DNA from: an uncultured Pelagibacteraceae bacterium
GTDB lineage: Bacteria; Pseudomonadota; Alphaproteobacteria; Pelagibacterales; Pelagibacteraceae
Assembly (NCBI GenBank): GCA_902588635.1
Contig: CACIPW010000004.1
Location: 1 to 47,502 of the forward strand
Length of the DNA stretch: 47,502 bases
Direction: 5' to 3'
Shown here: positions 29,804 through 39,004 of the stretch, one piece after another
Layout of the letters: each line of letters begins with the position of its first letter
How positions within the stretch are numbered: position 1 is the stretch's first letter
The notes under the pieces: model-generated
Seen by the model: only the letters and a program-made list of their open reading frames with translations
Databases searched by the model: none
Told to the model about the DNA's origin: nothing
Position numbers and translations under genes: made by a program

Positions 29804-30677
29804 AAAAAAGAAAACAAAAAAACCTCAGTTTCAATCTTTTCAAGATACAATCTTGAATTTACAAAAATATTGGAGCAAACATGGCTGTGTTATAGTGCAA
29901 CCTTACGACATGGAGGTAGGCGCTGGAACATTTCATCCTGCAACTACGCTAAGATCTTTAGGGCCGAAACCTTGGAAAGTTGCATATGTACAACCCTCAA
30001 GAAGGCCAACTGATGGAAGGTACGGAGATAATCCAAATAGATTACAACATTATTATCAGTTTCAAGTTTTAATAAAACCATCTCCTAAAGAAATAAAAAA
30101 ACTTTATTTAAACAGTTTAAATGTTATTGGCATCAGTCACAAAGATCATGATATTAGATTTGTCGAAGATGATTGGGAAAGTCCAACACTTGGAGCTGCA
30201 GGACTTGGATGGGAAGTTTGGTGTGATGGAATGGAAATAACTCAATTTACTTATTTTCAACAAATGGCAGGCATGGAATGTAAACCAGTTTCTGTTGAAT
30301 TAACTTATGGTCTTGAAAGAATCTGTATGTTTACTCAACAAAAAAAAAATGTATTTGATCTTTTGTGGAATAATGAAGGAATTCAATATAGAGAAGTATT
30401 TCACCAAGCTGAAAGAGAATTTTCTGCTTATAATTTTGAACACGCAAATACTAAAAATTTATTTAAGATTTTTGATATGTTAGAATCGGAAGCTAAATCT
30501 CTGATAGAAAAAAAAATATCTTTGCCTGCCTATGATCAATGTTTAAAAGCAAGTCACGTTTTTAATATTTTAGACGCTAGAGGAGTAATTAGTGTTGCGC
30601 AGAGAGCAGAATATATTGGTAGAATAAGAGATATAACCAAAGCTGTTGCTGAAATATGGGTTGGTAGTCAAAAATAG
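29793..30677 (+). CDS. glyQ: Glycyl-tRNA synthetase alpha subunit
   Basis: 294 residues. The family-specific segments are [71 protein letters not shown] and [21 protein letters not shown]. It is the catalytic core of the alpha2beta2 bacterial GlyRS that charges tRNA-Gly. It starts inside the upstream peptidase gene and glyS follows after two bases. Confidence 0.98.
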   Translation: MVSKKKKTKKPQFQSFQDTILNLQKYWSKHGCVIVQPYDMEVGAGTFHPATTLRSLGPKPWKVAYVQPSRRPTDGRYGDNPNRLQHYYQFQVLIKPSPKEIKKLYLNSLNVIGISHKDHDIRFVEDDWESPTLGAAGLGWEVWCDGMEITQFTYFQQMAGMECKPVSVELTYGLERICMFTQQKKNVFDLLWNNEGIQYREVFHQAEREFSAYNFEHANTKNLFKIFDMLESEAKSLIEKKISLPAYDQCLKASHVFNILDARGVISVAQRAEYIGRIRDITKAVAEIWVGSQK

Positions 30678-30679
30678 CA

Positions 30680-32746
30680 ATGGCAGAATTTTTTTTAGAA
30701 CTTTTTAGTGAAGAAATACCCTCTATTCTACAAAAAAATGCAAGATTATTTTTTTTGGAAAATTTTCAAAAATTGTTTGAAGAAAAAAATTTAAAATTTA
30801 AAAAATCTGCCACTTATTCGACTCCCAATAGATTAATAGTTTTATTTGAAGATCTAGATAAGGAAATTAAAGAGACATCTGAAGAAATCAGAGGCCCAAA
30901 TATTAATGCACCAGAAAAGGCTTTAGAAGGTTTTTTAAGATCAAACAAAATAGCTGAAAATGAAATTTATAAAAAAAAAATTGAAAAAGGAGAATTTTAT
31001 TTTTTTAAAAAACCAGAAAAAATTACCACAACTAAAGATCTATTAGAAAAGAACATTCCTTTAATGCTCGGCAAAATTCCTTGGAAAAAATCAATGAAAT
31101 GGGGAGATTTTGATATGGAATGGGGAAGACCTTTAAAATCAATTTTATGCGTTTTTGATAATAAAAGCTTACCATTTAAATTTTATCATCTAGAAAGCTC
31201 AAACGTTACTTTTCTTGACAAAGAATTTGAAGAAAAAAAGAGAGTATTTAAAAACTTTAAAAGTTATCAGAGTTATTTTAAAAAAATGGACATTATTATT
31301 GATCAAAATTCTAGAAAGAAATTAATTGAAAATGCACTTGGTAAAATTTCTAAAAGAAAAAATCTTAAGCTGGATATTAATGCTAAACTTTTAAATGAGG
31401 TGGTCGATTTAGTAGAGAAGCCAAATATTTTAAGTTGTAAATTTGATCAAAAATTCTTGGAAATACCTAAAGAAATTCTTATTATTACAATGCAACATCA
31501 CCAAAAGTACTTTCATACCTTTGACCAAAAAGAAAATATTACTAATGAATTCTTTGTTGTGGCAAACAGCAAAGATACCAAGGGTTTTATAAAATTAGGA
31601 AATGAAAGAGTCGTTGATGCAAGACTAAATGATGCTAAATTTTTTTGGGAAAAGAATAAATCTCAAAATTTAATCAAACAAATATCAAAATTAAAATCAA
31701 TCAATTATTTTGAAGGATTAGGTTCATATTATGACAAAGTCCAAAGAATGAGAAAACTTGGTGCTATGATTTCAGACGAAATGCTTATAAGCAAAGACAA
31801 AGTAGAACTTTCAGCGTCCATATGCAAAATAGATTTAATTTCAGACATGGTGAATGAGTTTCCTGAGCTTCAAGGAATAATGGGTGGATATTTTTCAAGC
31901 TTTCAAGGATTTGATAAAGATATTTCTTTATCTATAAGTGAACATTATTTACCTTCAGGACTAGATAGCAGAGTTCCAAGAAAGCCCTTTAGTGTTACTT
32001 TAGCTTTAACTGATAAAATAGATACTCTTGTAGGTTTTTTTGGAATTAACCAAAAACCTACTAGTTCAAAAGATCCATATGCTTTGAGAAGATTAGCCTT
32101 AGGAATTATTAGACTATTATTAGAAAATAAAAAAGAATTTAAAATAAGTGATTTAATAAATTATTCAATCTCACTTTACAAAGATCAAGGATTCGAATTT
32201 CAAAACGACAATGTCAAAAAAGAATTATCTTTATTTTTGATTGATAGGTTAAAATTTTATATGAAAGAAAAAGATATTCGTTATGATATTATTGAGGCAA
32301 GTATAAATTCATTTTCAATAGACCATACATCAAAAATGTACAACAAAGCACTAGTTTTAAATAAAGTTATTATTGAAGGTGTTGGAAAAGATATAATTGT
32401 GAGCTACAAAAGAGCTTCAAATATTTTAGAGAACGAACTTAAAAATAAAGAATTAGATCTTTCAAATACAGCTGACCCAGGAATTTTTAAAAATGAATAT
32501 GAAAAAAATTTGTATAAAAAAATACATGAATTAAGAAAATATTTTACTAGCATTAATAAAGATGAAGACTACCAAGTAACGCTTGGAAATTTAGCTGATG
32601 CTAAAGTAACTATAGCTGAATTTTTTGACAATGTAATTGTTAATGATGATGATCAAAGTATAAAGAAAAATCGATTGGAACTTTTACAAATGTTATGTAA
32701 AACGTTCGATAATTATATAAATTTTTCGAATATTGAAAGCACTTAG
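30680..32746 (+). CDS. glyS: Glycyl-tRNA synthetase beta subunit
   Basis: 688 residues. The start MAEFFLELFSEEIPSILQ is the classic GlyS N-terminus. Further family segments are GPNINAPEKALEGFLR, MKWGDFDMEWGRPLKSILC, ITMQHHQKYFHTFD, DARLNDAKFFWEKN and SSKDPYALRRLALGIIRLL. The subunit binds tRNA-Gly. It is translated just after glyQ, as expected for equal amounts. The stop TAG shares a base with the GTG start of ppdK. Confidence 0.97.
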   Translation: MAEFFLELFSEEIPSILQKNARLFFLENFQKLFEEKNLKFKKSATYSTPNRLIVLFEDLDKEIKETSEEIRGPNINAPEKALEGFLRSNKIAENEIYKKKIEKGEFYFFKKPEKITTTKDLLEKNIPLMLGKIPWKKSMKWGDFDMEWGRPLKSILCVFDNKSLPFKFYHLESSNVTFLDKEFEEKKRVFKNFKSYQSYFKKMDIIIDQNSRKKLIENALGKISKRKNLKLDINAKLLNEVVDLVEKPNILSCKFDQKFLEIPKEILIITMQHHQKYFHTFDQKENITNEFFVVANSKDTKGFIKLGNERVVDARLNDAKFFWEKNKSQNLIKQISKLKSINYFEGLGSYYDKVQRMRKLGAMISDEMLISKDKVELSASICKIDLISDMVNEFPELQGIMGGYFSSFQGFDKDISLSISEHYLPSGLDSRVPRKPFSVTLALTDKIDTLVGFFGINQKPTSSKDPYALRRLALGIIRLLLENKKEFKISDLINYSISLYKDQGFEFQNDNVKKELSLFLIDRLKFYMKEKDIRYDIIEASINSFSIDHTSKMYNKALVLNKVIIEGVGKDIIVSYKRASNILENELKNKELDLSNTADPGIFKNEYEKNLYKKIHELRKYFTSINKDEDYQVTLGNLADAKVTIAEFFDNVIVNDDDQSIKKNRLELLQMLCKTFDNYINFSNIEST

Positions 32747-35403
32747 TGAATAAATTAATTTTAAATTTTAAATCTAAGGAATCAAAAAAGATAAAAAATC
32801 CCAAAAGCTTTTTAGGAGGAAAGGGAGCAAATCTTTCTCAAATGGGAAGAATGGGTTTGCCTATTCCATCTGGTTTTACAATTTCAACAAGAGTATGTGA
32901 GTTATTTTATAAAAATAAAAAAAAACTTAATTCAAAAATAGTTAAAAACATTCGAAAAGAACTCAAAAAAATAGAAAAAGAATCAGGAAAGAAATTTGGT
33001 GATTTAAAAAATCCTTTGTTGGTATCAGTGAGATCTGGAGCCAGAATATCTATGCCTGGCATGATGGACACAATTTTAAATCTTGGTTTAAATGACAAAA
33101 CAGTTTTAGCATTAGGAAAAAAAACTTCTAACGTTAGATTTGCAAAAGATAGCTATAGAAGATTTATCCAAATGTATTCAAATGTTGTTATGGGAGTTGA
33201 AAGTTACAATTTTGAAGAATTGATTGAGAATTATAAGCTTACAAAAGGCGTTCTTCTTGATACAGAATTAGATGCTGATGACTGGGACGGTTTAATTAAA
33301 GATTTTAAGCATGTAGTAAAAGAAAAAACAAAAAAAGAATTTCCACAAGACGTCTACCAACAATTAACCGGAGCTATTTCTGCTGTATTTTTATCTTGGG
33401 AAAGCAATAGAGCTAAAGTTTATAGAAAACTTAACCATATCCCCTCAGATTGGGGAACAGCGGTTAATGTTCAGTCAATGGTTTTTGGTAACATGGGCAA
33501 TGATTGTGCAACTGGCGTTGTATTCACACGAAATCCATCTGATGGAATAAATGAAATTTATGGTGAGTATCTAATTAATGCTCAAGGAGAGGACGTGGTG
33601 GCCGGCACAAGAACACCTCAATATATAACTAAAAAAGCTAAAAAAGACTCGAACTCAAAAGAAAGTTCTATGGAAGAATCTATGCCCAAAATTTTTAAAG
33701 AATTAAAAAAAATTCTTAAAATATTAGAAAAAAATTACAAGGATATGCAGGATGTTGAGTTTACAGTTGAAAATCAAAAGCTTTGGATTTTACAAACTAG
33801 ATCAGGAAAAAGAACAGCGAAATCTGCAGTTAAAATTGCAGTTGATATGGTTAAAGAAAAAATAATTTCAAAAAAACAAGCAATTTTAAGAATAGACCCT
33901 AATACTTTAGAAACTCTTTTGCATCCAAGTTTAGATGAAAAAAGTGAATTAAATGTAATAGCCAAAGGTTTGCCTGCATCTCCAGGAGCAGCAAGTGGAA
34001 AAGTAGTTTTTTCATCGGATGAAGCTGAAAGACTTAATGGTGTTATGCAAAATACAATTTTAGTAAGAATAGAAACTTCTCCTGATGATATACATGGAAT
34101 GCATGCAGCAAAAGGAATCCTTACTGCAAGAGGGGGAATGACTAGCCATGCAGCGGTAGTAGCCAGAGGAATGGGAAGACCTTGTGTATCAGGCTCCAGC
34201 GAAATTGAGATTGATTATAAGAATAAATTATTCAAAACAAAAAATCATGAAGTTAAAGAAGGCGATCTAATTACTATTGATGGATCAACCGGCAGAATAA
34301 TTTTAGGAAAAGTTAAAACAATAAAACCGGAGATTTCTAGTGATTTTTCTAAAATTTTGAATTGGGCAGATAGTTCAAGAAAATTAAAAATTAGAACAAA
34401 TTCTGAAACTCCAATTGATAGTAAAATTGCTAGAGAATTTGGGGCCGAAGGTATTGGGTTGTGTAGGACAGAACATATGTTTTTTGAAGAAGAGAGAATT
34501 CTTTCAGTTAGACAGATGATATTATCAAAATCAAAAGAAGATAGGGACAAAGCTTTGGCCAAGTTATTACCTCATCAAAAAAATGACTTTGTTGAAATAT
34601 TTAAAATAATGAATGGATTGCCAGTTACAGTAAGATTATTGGATCCGCCTTTGCACGAGTTCTTGCCAAAAAACGAAAGTGAAATAAACGATGTAGCTAA
34701 ATCACTTAATTTATCAATTGATGAAGTTGAAGTAAGAACTGGTGAACTCTATGAACATAATCCAATGCTTGGCCATAGAGGATGTAGATTGGGGATTTCT
34801 TTTCCTGAAATTTATGAAATGCAATGTAGGGCTATATTTGAAGCATTAATAGAATGTAAAAATAAAAAATTAAAACCTATTATGCCAGAAATAATGATTC
34901 CATTAGTTTCAACAGAAGCCGAAATAAAGATTATGAAAGATTTGGTAATCAGAGTAGCAAGACAAGTTCAGGATGAAAATAAAACCAAGATAAACTTTTT
35001 GGTAGGCACAATGATAGAACTTCCAAGAGCTGCTTTAAAAGCCAAAGATATCGCTAAACACGCAGAATTTTTTAGTTTTGGAACAAATGATTTAACCCAA
35101 ACAACATTTGGAATTAGCAGAGATGATAGTGGAAAATTTTTGAACGACTACATTGAAAATAAGATTTTTGATATAGATCCATTCATATCAATCGACGAAG
35201 GAGTTGGAGACCTAATTGAAATTGCAACTTTAAGAGGCAAGAAACAAAACAAAAAAATTAAATTGGGAATATGTGGTGAGCACGGAGGAGATCCAAAAAG
35301 TATTCATTTTTGTTCTAAAACAGGTTTGGATTATGTTTCTTGTTCACCTTACAGAGTACCCGTTGCAAGATTGTCAGCTGCTCAAGCAGAATTAAAAAAA
35401 TAA
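32746..35403 (+). CDS. ppdK: Pyruvate, phosphate dikinase
   Basis: 885 residues with a GTG start overlapping the glyS stop by one base. An ATP-grasp domain with GGKGANLSQM and VSVRSGARISMPGMMDTILNLGLN comes first. The phosphohistidine domain has GGMTSHAAVVARGMGRPCVSG with H468. The C-terminal PEP/pyruvate barrel ends with GICGEHGGDP (catalytic C843). It reversibly makes PEP from pyruvate, ATP and phosphate, and would serve gluconeogenesis or an alternative lower glycolysis. Next to glyQS is a frequent alphaproteobacterial order. Its stop directly abuts the nadC stop. Confidence 0.98.
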   Translation: MNKLILNFKSKESKKIKNPKSFLGGKGANLSQMGRMGLPIPSGFTISTRVCELFYKNKKKLNSKIVKNIRKELKKIEKESGKKFGDLKNPLLVSVRSGARISMPGMMDTILNLGLNDKTVLALGKKTSNVRFAKDSYRRFIQMYSNVVMGVESYNFEELIENYKLTKGVLLDTELDADDWDGLIKDFKHVVKEKTKKEFPQDVYQQLTGAISAVFLSWESNRAKVYRKLNHIPSDWGTAVNVQSMVFGNMGNDCATGVVFTRNPSDGINEIYGEYLINAQGEDVVAGTRTPQYITKKAKKDSNSKESSMEESMPKIFKELKKILKILEKNYKDMQDVEFTVENQKLWILQTRSGKRTAKSAVKIAVDMVKEKIISKKQAILRIDPNTLETLLHPSLDEKSELNVIAKGLPASPGAASGKVVFSSDEAERLNGVMQNTILVRIETSPDDIHGMHAAKGILTARGGMTSHAAVVARGMGRPCVSGSSEIEIDYKNKLFKTKNHEVKEGDLITIDGSTGRIILGKVKTIKPEISSDFSKILNWADSSRKLKIRTNSETPIDSKIAREFGAEGIGLCRTEHMFFEEERILSVRQMILSKSKEDRDKALAKLLPHQKNDFVEIFKIMNGLPVTVRLLDPPLHEFLPKNESEINDVAKSLNLSIDEVEVRTGELYEHNPMLGHRGCRLGISFPEIYEMQCRAIFEALIECKNKKLKPIMPEIMIPLVSTEAEIKIMKDLVIRVARQVQDENKTKINFLVGTMIELPRAALKAKDIAKHAEFFSFGTNDLTQTTFGISRDDSGKFLNDYIENKIFDIDPFISIDEGVGDLIEIATLRGKKQNKKIKLGICGEHGGDPKSIHFCSKTGLDYVSCSPYRVPVARLSAAQAELKK

Positions 35404-36237
35404 CTAAATTTCCAATTTTAAATCTAAAGAGTTAAAGGAATGCGTTAGGGATCCAATGGAAACTCTTTCAACACCAGTGTTAGCAATTTTTCTTACATTC
35501 TTTAATGTAATGCCTCCAGAGGCTTCTGTTTCATAAAGTTTTTTTGATAGTTTTACACTTTTTTTTAGAATTTTAGGTCTCATATTGTCGAATAAAACTC
35601 GATCAAATTTTAAGCCAATTATTTTTTTTAACTGGCTAAGATTATCTATTTCTACTGTAATTTTTTTGCCTTTTTTTTTCTTGATTGCTAATTGGATTAA
35701 TTTTTTAGTATCTGTACTTGCAACATGATTGTCCTTTATTAAATATTCATCACTTAAATTAAATCGATGATTAGTTCCACCTCCCAATTTTACAGCATAT
35801 TTTTGAACTACTCTTAAATTTGGTATTGTTTTTCTTGTACAGCAAATCTTGCACTTTTTTCCTACTTTTTTTACAAACTGATTTGTTATGGTAGCGATCC
35901 CAGATATGTGAGATAAGAAATTTAACGCAACTCTTTCTCCTGTTAATATATGTTTTATATTGCCTTCTATTATAGCAATTAGATCACCTTTTTTAATTTT
36001 AGATCCTTCTTTTTTTTTTAAATTAATTTTTATTTTTTTGTCTATTAATTTGAATGTTTGTTTAGCAAATTCTAATCCGCCTATTATCCCAGTTTGATTG
36101 GAAATTAATTTTACCTTCTTTTTAATATTATTTTTTAAAAGATTTGAGGAAATATCACCTGATGGATAAAGATCTTCGTTTAAAGCTAGTTGGCAAACAC
36201 TTTTTATAAAATTTTTACTTAGAATTATTTTTGACAC
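35404..36237 (-). CDS. nadC: Quinolinate phosphoribosyltransferase
   Basis: 277 residues. The family motifs are NEDLYPSGDISSNLL, LTGERVALNFLSHISGIAT, CTRKTIPNLRVVQKYAVKLGGGTNHR, LIKDNHV, VEIDNL, VLFDNM and the phosphate loop EASGGITLKNV. It converts quinolinate and PRPP to nicotinate mononucleotide. It follows nadA after five bases. nadB, which supplies iminoaspartate for nadA, is not adjacent and must lie elsewhere or be replaced. Confidence 0.97.
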   Translation of the reverse strand: MSKIILSKNFIKSVCQLALNEDLYPSGDISSNLLKNNIKKKVKLISNQTGIIGGLEFAKQTFKLIDKKIKINLKKKEGSKIKKGDLIAIIEGNIKHILTGERVALNFLSHISGIATITNQFVKKVGKKCKICCTRKTIPNLRVVQKYAVKLGGGTNHRFNLSDEYLIKDNHVASTDTKKLIQLAIKKKKGKKITVEIDNLSQLKKIIGLKFDRVLFDNMRPKILKKSVKLSKKLYETEASGGITLKNVRKIANTGVERVSIGSLTHSFNSLDLKLEI

Positions 36238-36242
36238 AGATC

Positions 36243-37232
36243 TTATCTGCCTATTTCTGCCATTCTTTCTACTGATTTTTTAGCTTTTTCAATAGTTTCA
36301 TTACTCATTAGAATTTCGTTTGTTTCATTTCGCAGGCAATCTAAAATTTTTGGCAGTGTAATTTTTTTCATATGAGGGCATAAATTGCATGGTCTTATGA
36401 ATTTAACATTTGGGTTATCCACTTGAACATTGTCACTCATCGAACATTCTGTAACCATCATAACTTTTTCTGGCTGGTTATATTTTACATACTTTATCAT
36501 TCCACTAGTTGATCCAGTAAAATCACTTGCTTTTATAACATCGGGTGGACATTCAGGGTGAGCTATCACTTTAATTCCAGGGTTGTTTTTTCTAATTTCA
36601 TTTATTTCAAAATCATTAAATTGTTCATGTACTTCACATGTTCCTTTCCAAGAAATTATTTCGACATCTGTTTGTGATGCTACGTATTTTGCCAAATAAT
36701 CGTCAGGTAAAAAAATTACTTTTTTAACATCAAGTGAATTTACTATTTTAACTGCATTTGCTGAAGTACAGCATATATCAGTTTCAGATTTTACATCTGC
36801 TGAAGTGTTAACATAAGATACTACAGGTACACCTGGATATTTCTTTTTTAAATTTCTTACATCTTCACCTGTAATAGATGATGACAACGAACAGCCTGCA
36901 CTCATATCTGGAAGCAAAACTTTTTTATTTGGGCTCATAAGTTTTGCAGTTTCTGCCATAAAGTGTACACCGCACATAACAATAATATTTGCTTTTGTTT
37001 TTGACGCTTCAACAGCTAGAGCAAGTGAGTCAGCTGAAAAATCTGATATGCCATGGTATATTTCTGGAGTTTGATAGTTATGAGCAAGTATAACTGCGTT
37101 CTTTTCTTTTTTTAATCTATTGATTTCATAAATATAAGGAGCATGACTTGGCCATTCAATTTCAGGAACAGCTTTTGAAATTTTTTGATAAATTGGTTCT
37201 GTTGCTTTTCTTATTTCAGCAGTAAATTCCAT
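36243..37232 (-). CDS. nadA: Quinolinate synthase A
   Basis: 329 residues. The start has ILAHNYQTPEIYHGISDFSADSLALA. The 4Fe-4S ligands are probably C114 (MSAGCSLSSS), C199 (KGTCEVHEQF) and C285 in PCNLCPHMKK. It condenses iminoaspartate with dihydroxyacetone phosphate to quinolinate, the second step of de novo NAD synthesis. nadC follows five bases downstream. The gene diverges from tRNA-Leu with a 60-base spacer. Confidence 0.97.
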   Translation of the reverse strand: MEFTAEIRKATEPIYQKISKAVPEIEWPSHAPYIYEINRLKKEKNAVILAHNYQTPEIYHGISDFSADSLALAVEASKTKANIIVMCGVHFMAETAKLMSPNKKVLLPDMSAGCSLSSSITGEDVRNLKKKYPGVPVVSYVNTSADVKSETDICCTSANAVKIVNSLDVKKVIFLPDDYLAKYVASQTDVEIISWKGTCEVHEQFNDFEINEIRKNNPGIKVIAHPECPPDVIKASDFTGSTSGMIKYVKYNQPEKVMMVTECSMSDNVQVDNPNVKFIRPCNLCPHMKKITLPKILDCLRNETNEILMSNETIEKAKKSVERMAEIGR

Positions 37233-37249
37233 ATTATAAATCTATCAAC

Positions 37250-37278
37250 TTGAAACATAAATGTCATTCAATTATTCT
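37250..37278 (+). promoter_or_regulatory. Sigma-70 promoter for tRNA-Leu
   Basis: TTGAAA at 37250-37255 and TATTCT at 37273-37278 are separated by 17 bases. The -10 box ends 14 bases before the mature tRNA 5' end, so transcription would start a few bases upstream of the tRNA. Position and spacing fit well. Confidence 0.6.
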
Positions 37279-37292
37279 GACGCATCGTATAA

Positions 37293-37378
37293 GCGGCCAT
37301 GCTGAAATTGGTAGACAGGCACGGTTGAGGATCGTGTGGGCCTAGCCTATGAGAGTTCGAGTCTCTCTGGCCGCACCA
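37293..37378 (+). tRNA. tRNA-Leu (anticodon GAG)
   Basis: 86 bases with encoded CCA and a class II long variable arm. The acceptor stem GCGGCCA/TGGCCGC is perfect. The anticodon stem CACGG/TCGTG contains one G-T pair and encloses the loop TTGAGGA, giving GAG. The T arm carries TTCGAGT. It reads CTC/CTT leucine codons. It is convergent with the downstream methyltransferase gene, whose stop lies seven bases after the CCA. Confidence 0.96.
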
Positions 37379-37385
37379 AAATTAA

Positions 37386-38075
37386 TTATATTTTTTTTAA
37401 CACAAAAAACCAAACTGGAGCATTTGATTTATTCTTTTTTATTGATTTAATTATAGATATGGAAATTTTATGACCAAACCAATCAGATAGCAAATATGGA
37501 AAAAAATTTGCTTCTACTCCAAAAGGATCCATTTTGCTTGAAGCTAAAACACCATGTTGCTCGGAATGTTCTATAACGATATATCCATTTTTTTTTACCT
37601 GATCTAACCACACCTCTAAAGCTTTTCTAGGGTCATAGCTTTGATCTAAAGAGTTTGTATAAACAAAGTCAAAAAAATCGATCCACTCTTTTTTTTCTTC
37701 ATGAAAATCCCAAACAAAAGTATTTTCAAATTTTGTTGCATTTTCAGAAATATCTGTACCCATAACTTCTGAGTTATTTATATTTTGTTTTATAATTTTT
37801 TGCTCAAAACCATTTCTAGATCCATGACAAATACCTTTAATATTATCTTTTAAAACATTTTTTTTTATAAAGTTACAAATTTTTATTAAATTTTCCTCAT
37901 CGGCCCAAACATGGTGAATTTTTTTTTTGTTGTAAAAAGTTTGGGTATTTTTGTAATCATCATAATTGTCATATTTATGTATTTTAAATAATTCGTGTGA
38001 ATTGTTAATTTTTGAAATTCTGTAGCCTAATTTAAAAAAAATGTTATTAATGAAATTCTTTACTTTAATTATCAT
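37386..38075 (-). CDS. Class I SAM-dependent methyltransferase-like protein
   Basis: 229 residues. A degenerate SAM-binding motif is visible as KGICHGSRNGFEQ at about 80-92. The second strand follows as VMGTDISENA, then FDFVYTNSLDQSYDPRKALEVWLDQVKKNGYIVIEHSEQHG, the usual motif II/III region of class I methyltransferases. No substrate family is recognised; similar proteins often methylate small molecules or surface sugars. It starts within the last codons of ygfZ (11-base overlap), so it is co-transcribed with that gene. Confidence 0.65.
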   Translation of the reverse strand: MIIKVKNFINNIFFKLGYRISKINNSHELFKIHKYDNYDDYKNTQTFYNKKKIHHVWADEENLIKICNFIKKNVLKDNIKGICHGSRNGFEQKIIKQNINNSEVMGTDISENATKFENTFVWDFHEEKKEWIDFFDFVYTNSLDQSYDPRKALEVWLDQVKKNGYIVIEHSEQHGVLASSKMDPFGVEANFFPYLLSDWFGHKISISIIKSIKKNKSNAPVWFFVLKKI

Positions 38076-38961
38076 ATTTTATCCATTCAGGTTTTTTAAT
38101 TTTAATAATTGCATTTTTGCATTGAAATTTTTTTTCTAAATCAAAAAATTCACTTCGATGTTTGATTAAACCAAAGGGATATTCGTTATCAATCAAGATT
38201 TTTCCAATCTCGTTATTATTAGTTAATATGGCTTCTCCTACTTTAATTTTACCATTTATTACCTCAATAGGTAGCAGTCTTTTATTTAATTTATTTTTTA
38301 ATTTAATTCTTGCAGTATTTTCTTGCCCAACGTAACACCCTTTTTTAAAATCAATACCGTTTAGTTCATCGAAGTTGCATTCAATGCCAAACAGTTGATT
38401 TTGTAATTGATCTGTATGAAGCGGTGGTATTCCTAATTTAAAACTAAAGTTATAATAATCTTTACTTTCTGAGGTTTTCAATTCTAATTTCTTAATTGAT
38501 AGATAAAGTTTTTCTAAATTAATTATTAATCTTCCCCCCAATTCTTTGTTTCTTGGATCTAAAACAATTGGATCTTCTCTATATTTTATAGTAAAGCCAT
38601 TTTCTTCTTTTGAATCTTCTAAAGATAAAAATTTTTCCTTACTAATTGCAGCAACTACAAACTCATTACTTAAGTTTAAAATTTCTACTTTGGATCTTAA
38701 TTTATAAATCTGTAATTGTTTATAAAGTTGGTCTATTTGTTTTTTTTCACAATCAATGAAATAACCCTTTTTATGTTTTACAATAATAAAATCAAAAAGA
38801 TATTTGCCTTGAGGTGTGAGCAAAGAAGCAAAGCAACTCATATTATCTGTTACTTTATTAATGTCGTTAGTAATTATATTTTGTAAATATTCTAGAACAT
38901 CTTCTCCTTGAGCATAAAGCATTCCTCTATCTTCTAGTGTATAAATATTATTTCTATTCAT
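38065..38961 (-). CDS. ygfZ: YgfZ/GcvT-like folate-binding protein
   Basis: 298 residues. The signature KGCYVGQE is present in FKKGCYVGQENTARIKLKNK at about 213-232. The N-terminal part (YLQNIITNDINKV, LTPQGKYLFDFIIVKH) matches the aminomethyltransferase fold. YgfZ binds tetrahydrofolate and helps maturation or repair of certain Fe-S enzymes, such as MiaB. The cysteine of the signature is important for its function. It diverges from the dihydroorotase gene with a 43-base spacer. Confidence 0.92.
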   Translation of the reverse strand: MNRNNIYTLEDRGMLYAQGEDVLEYLQNIITNDINKVTDNMSCFASLLTPQGKYLFDFIIVKHKKGYFIDCEKKQIDQLYKQLQIYKLRSKVEILNLSNEFVVAAISKEKFLSLEDSKEENGFTIKYREDPIVLDPRNKELGGRLIINLEKLYLSIKKLELKTSESKDYYNFSFKLGIPPLHTDQLQNQLFGIECNFDELNGIDFKKGCYVGQENTARIKLKNKLNKRLLPIEVINGKIKVGEAILTNNNEIGKILIDNEYPFGLIKHRSEFFDLEKKFQCKNAIIKIKKPEWIKYDN

Positions 38962-39004
38962 AATTGATTGTTCTTACTTTATAATATAATTACTTTTCTT
39001 AAAA

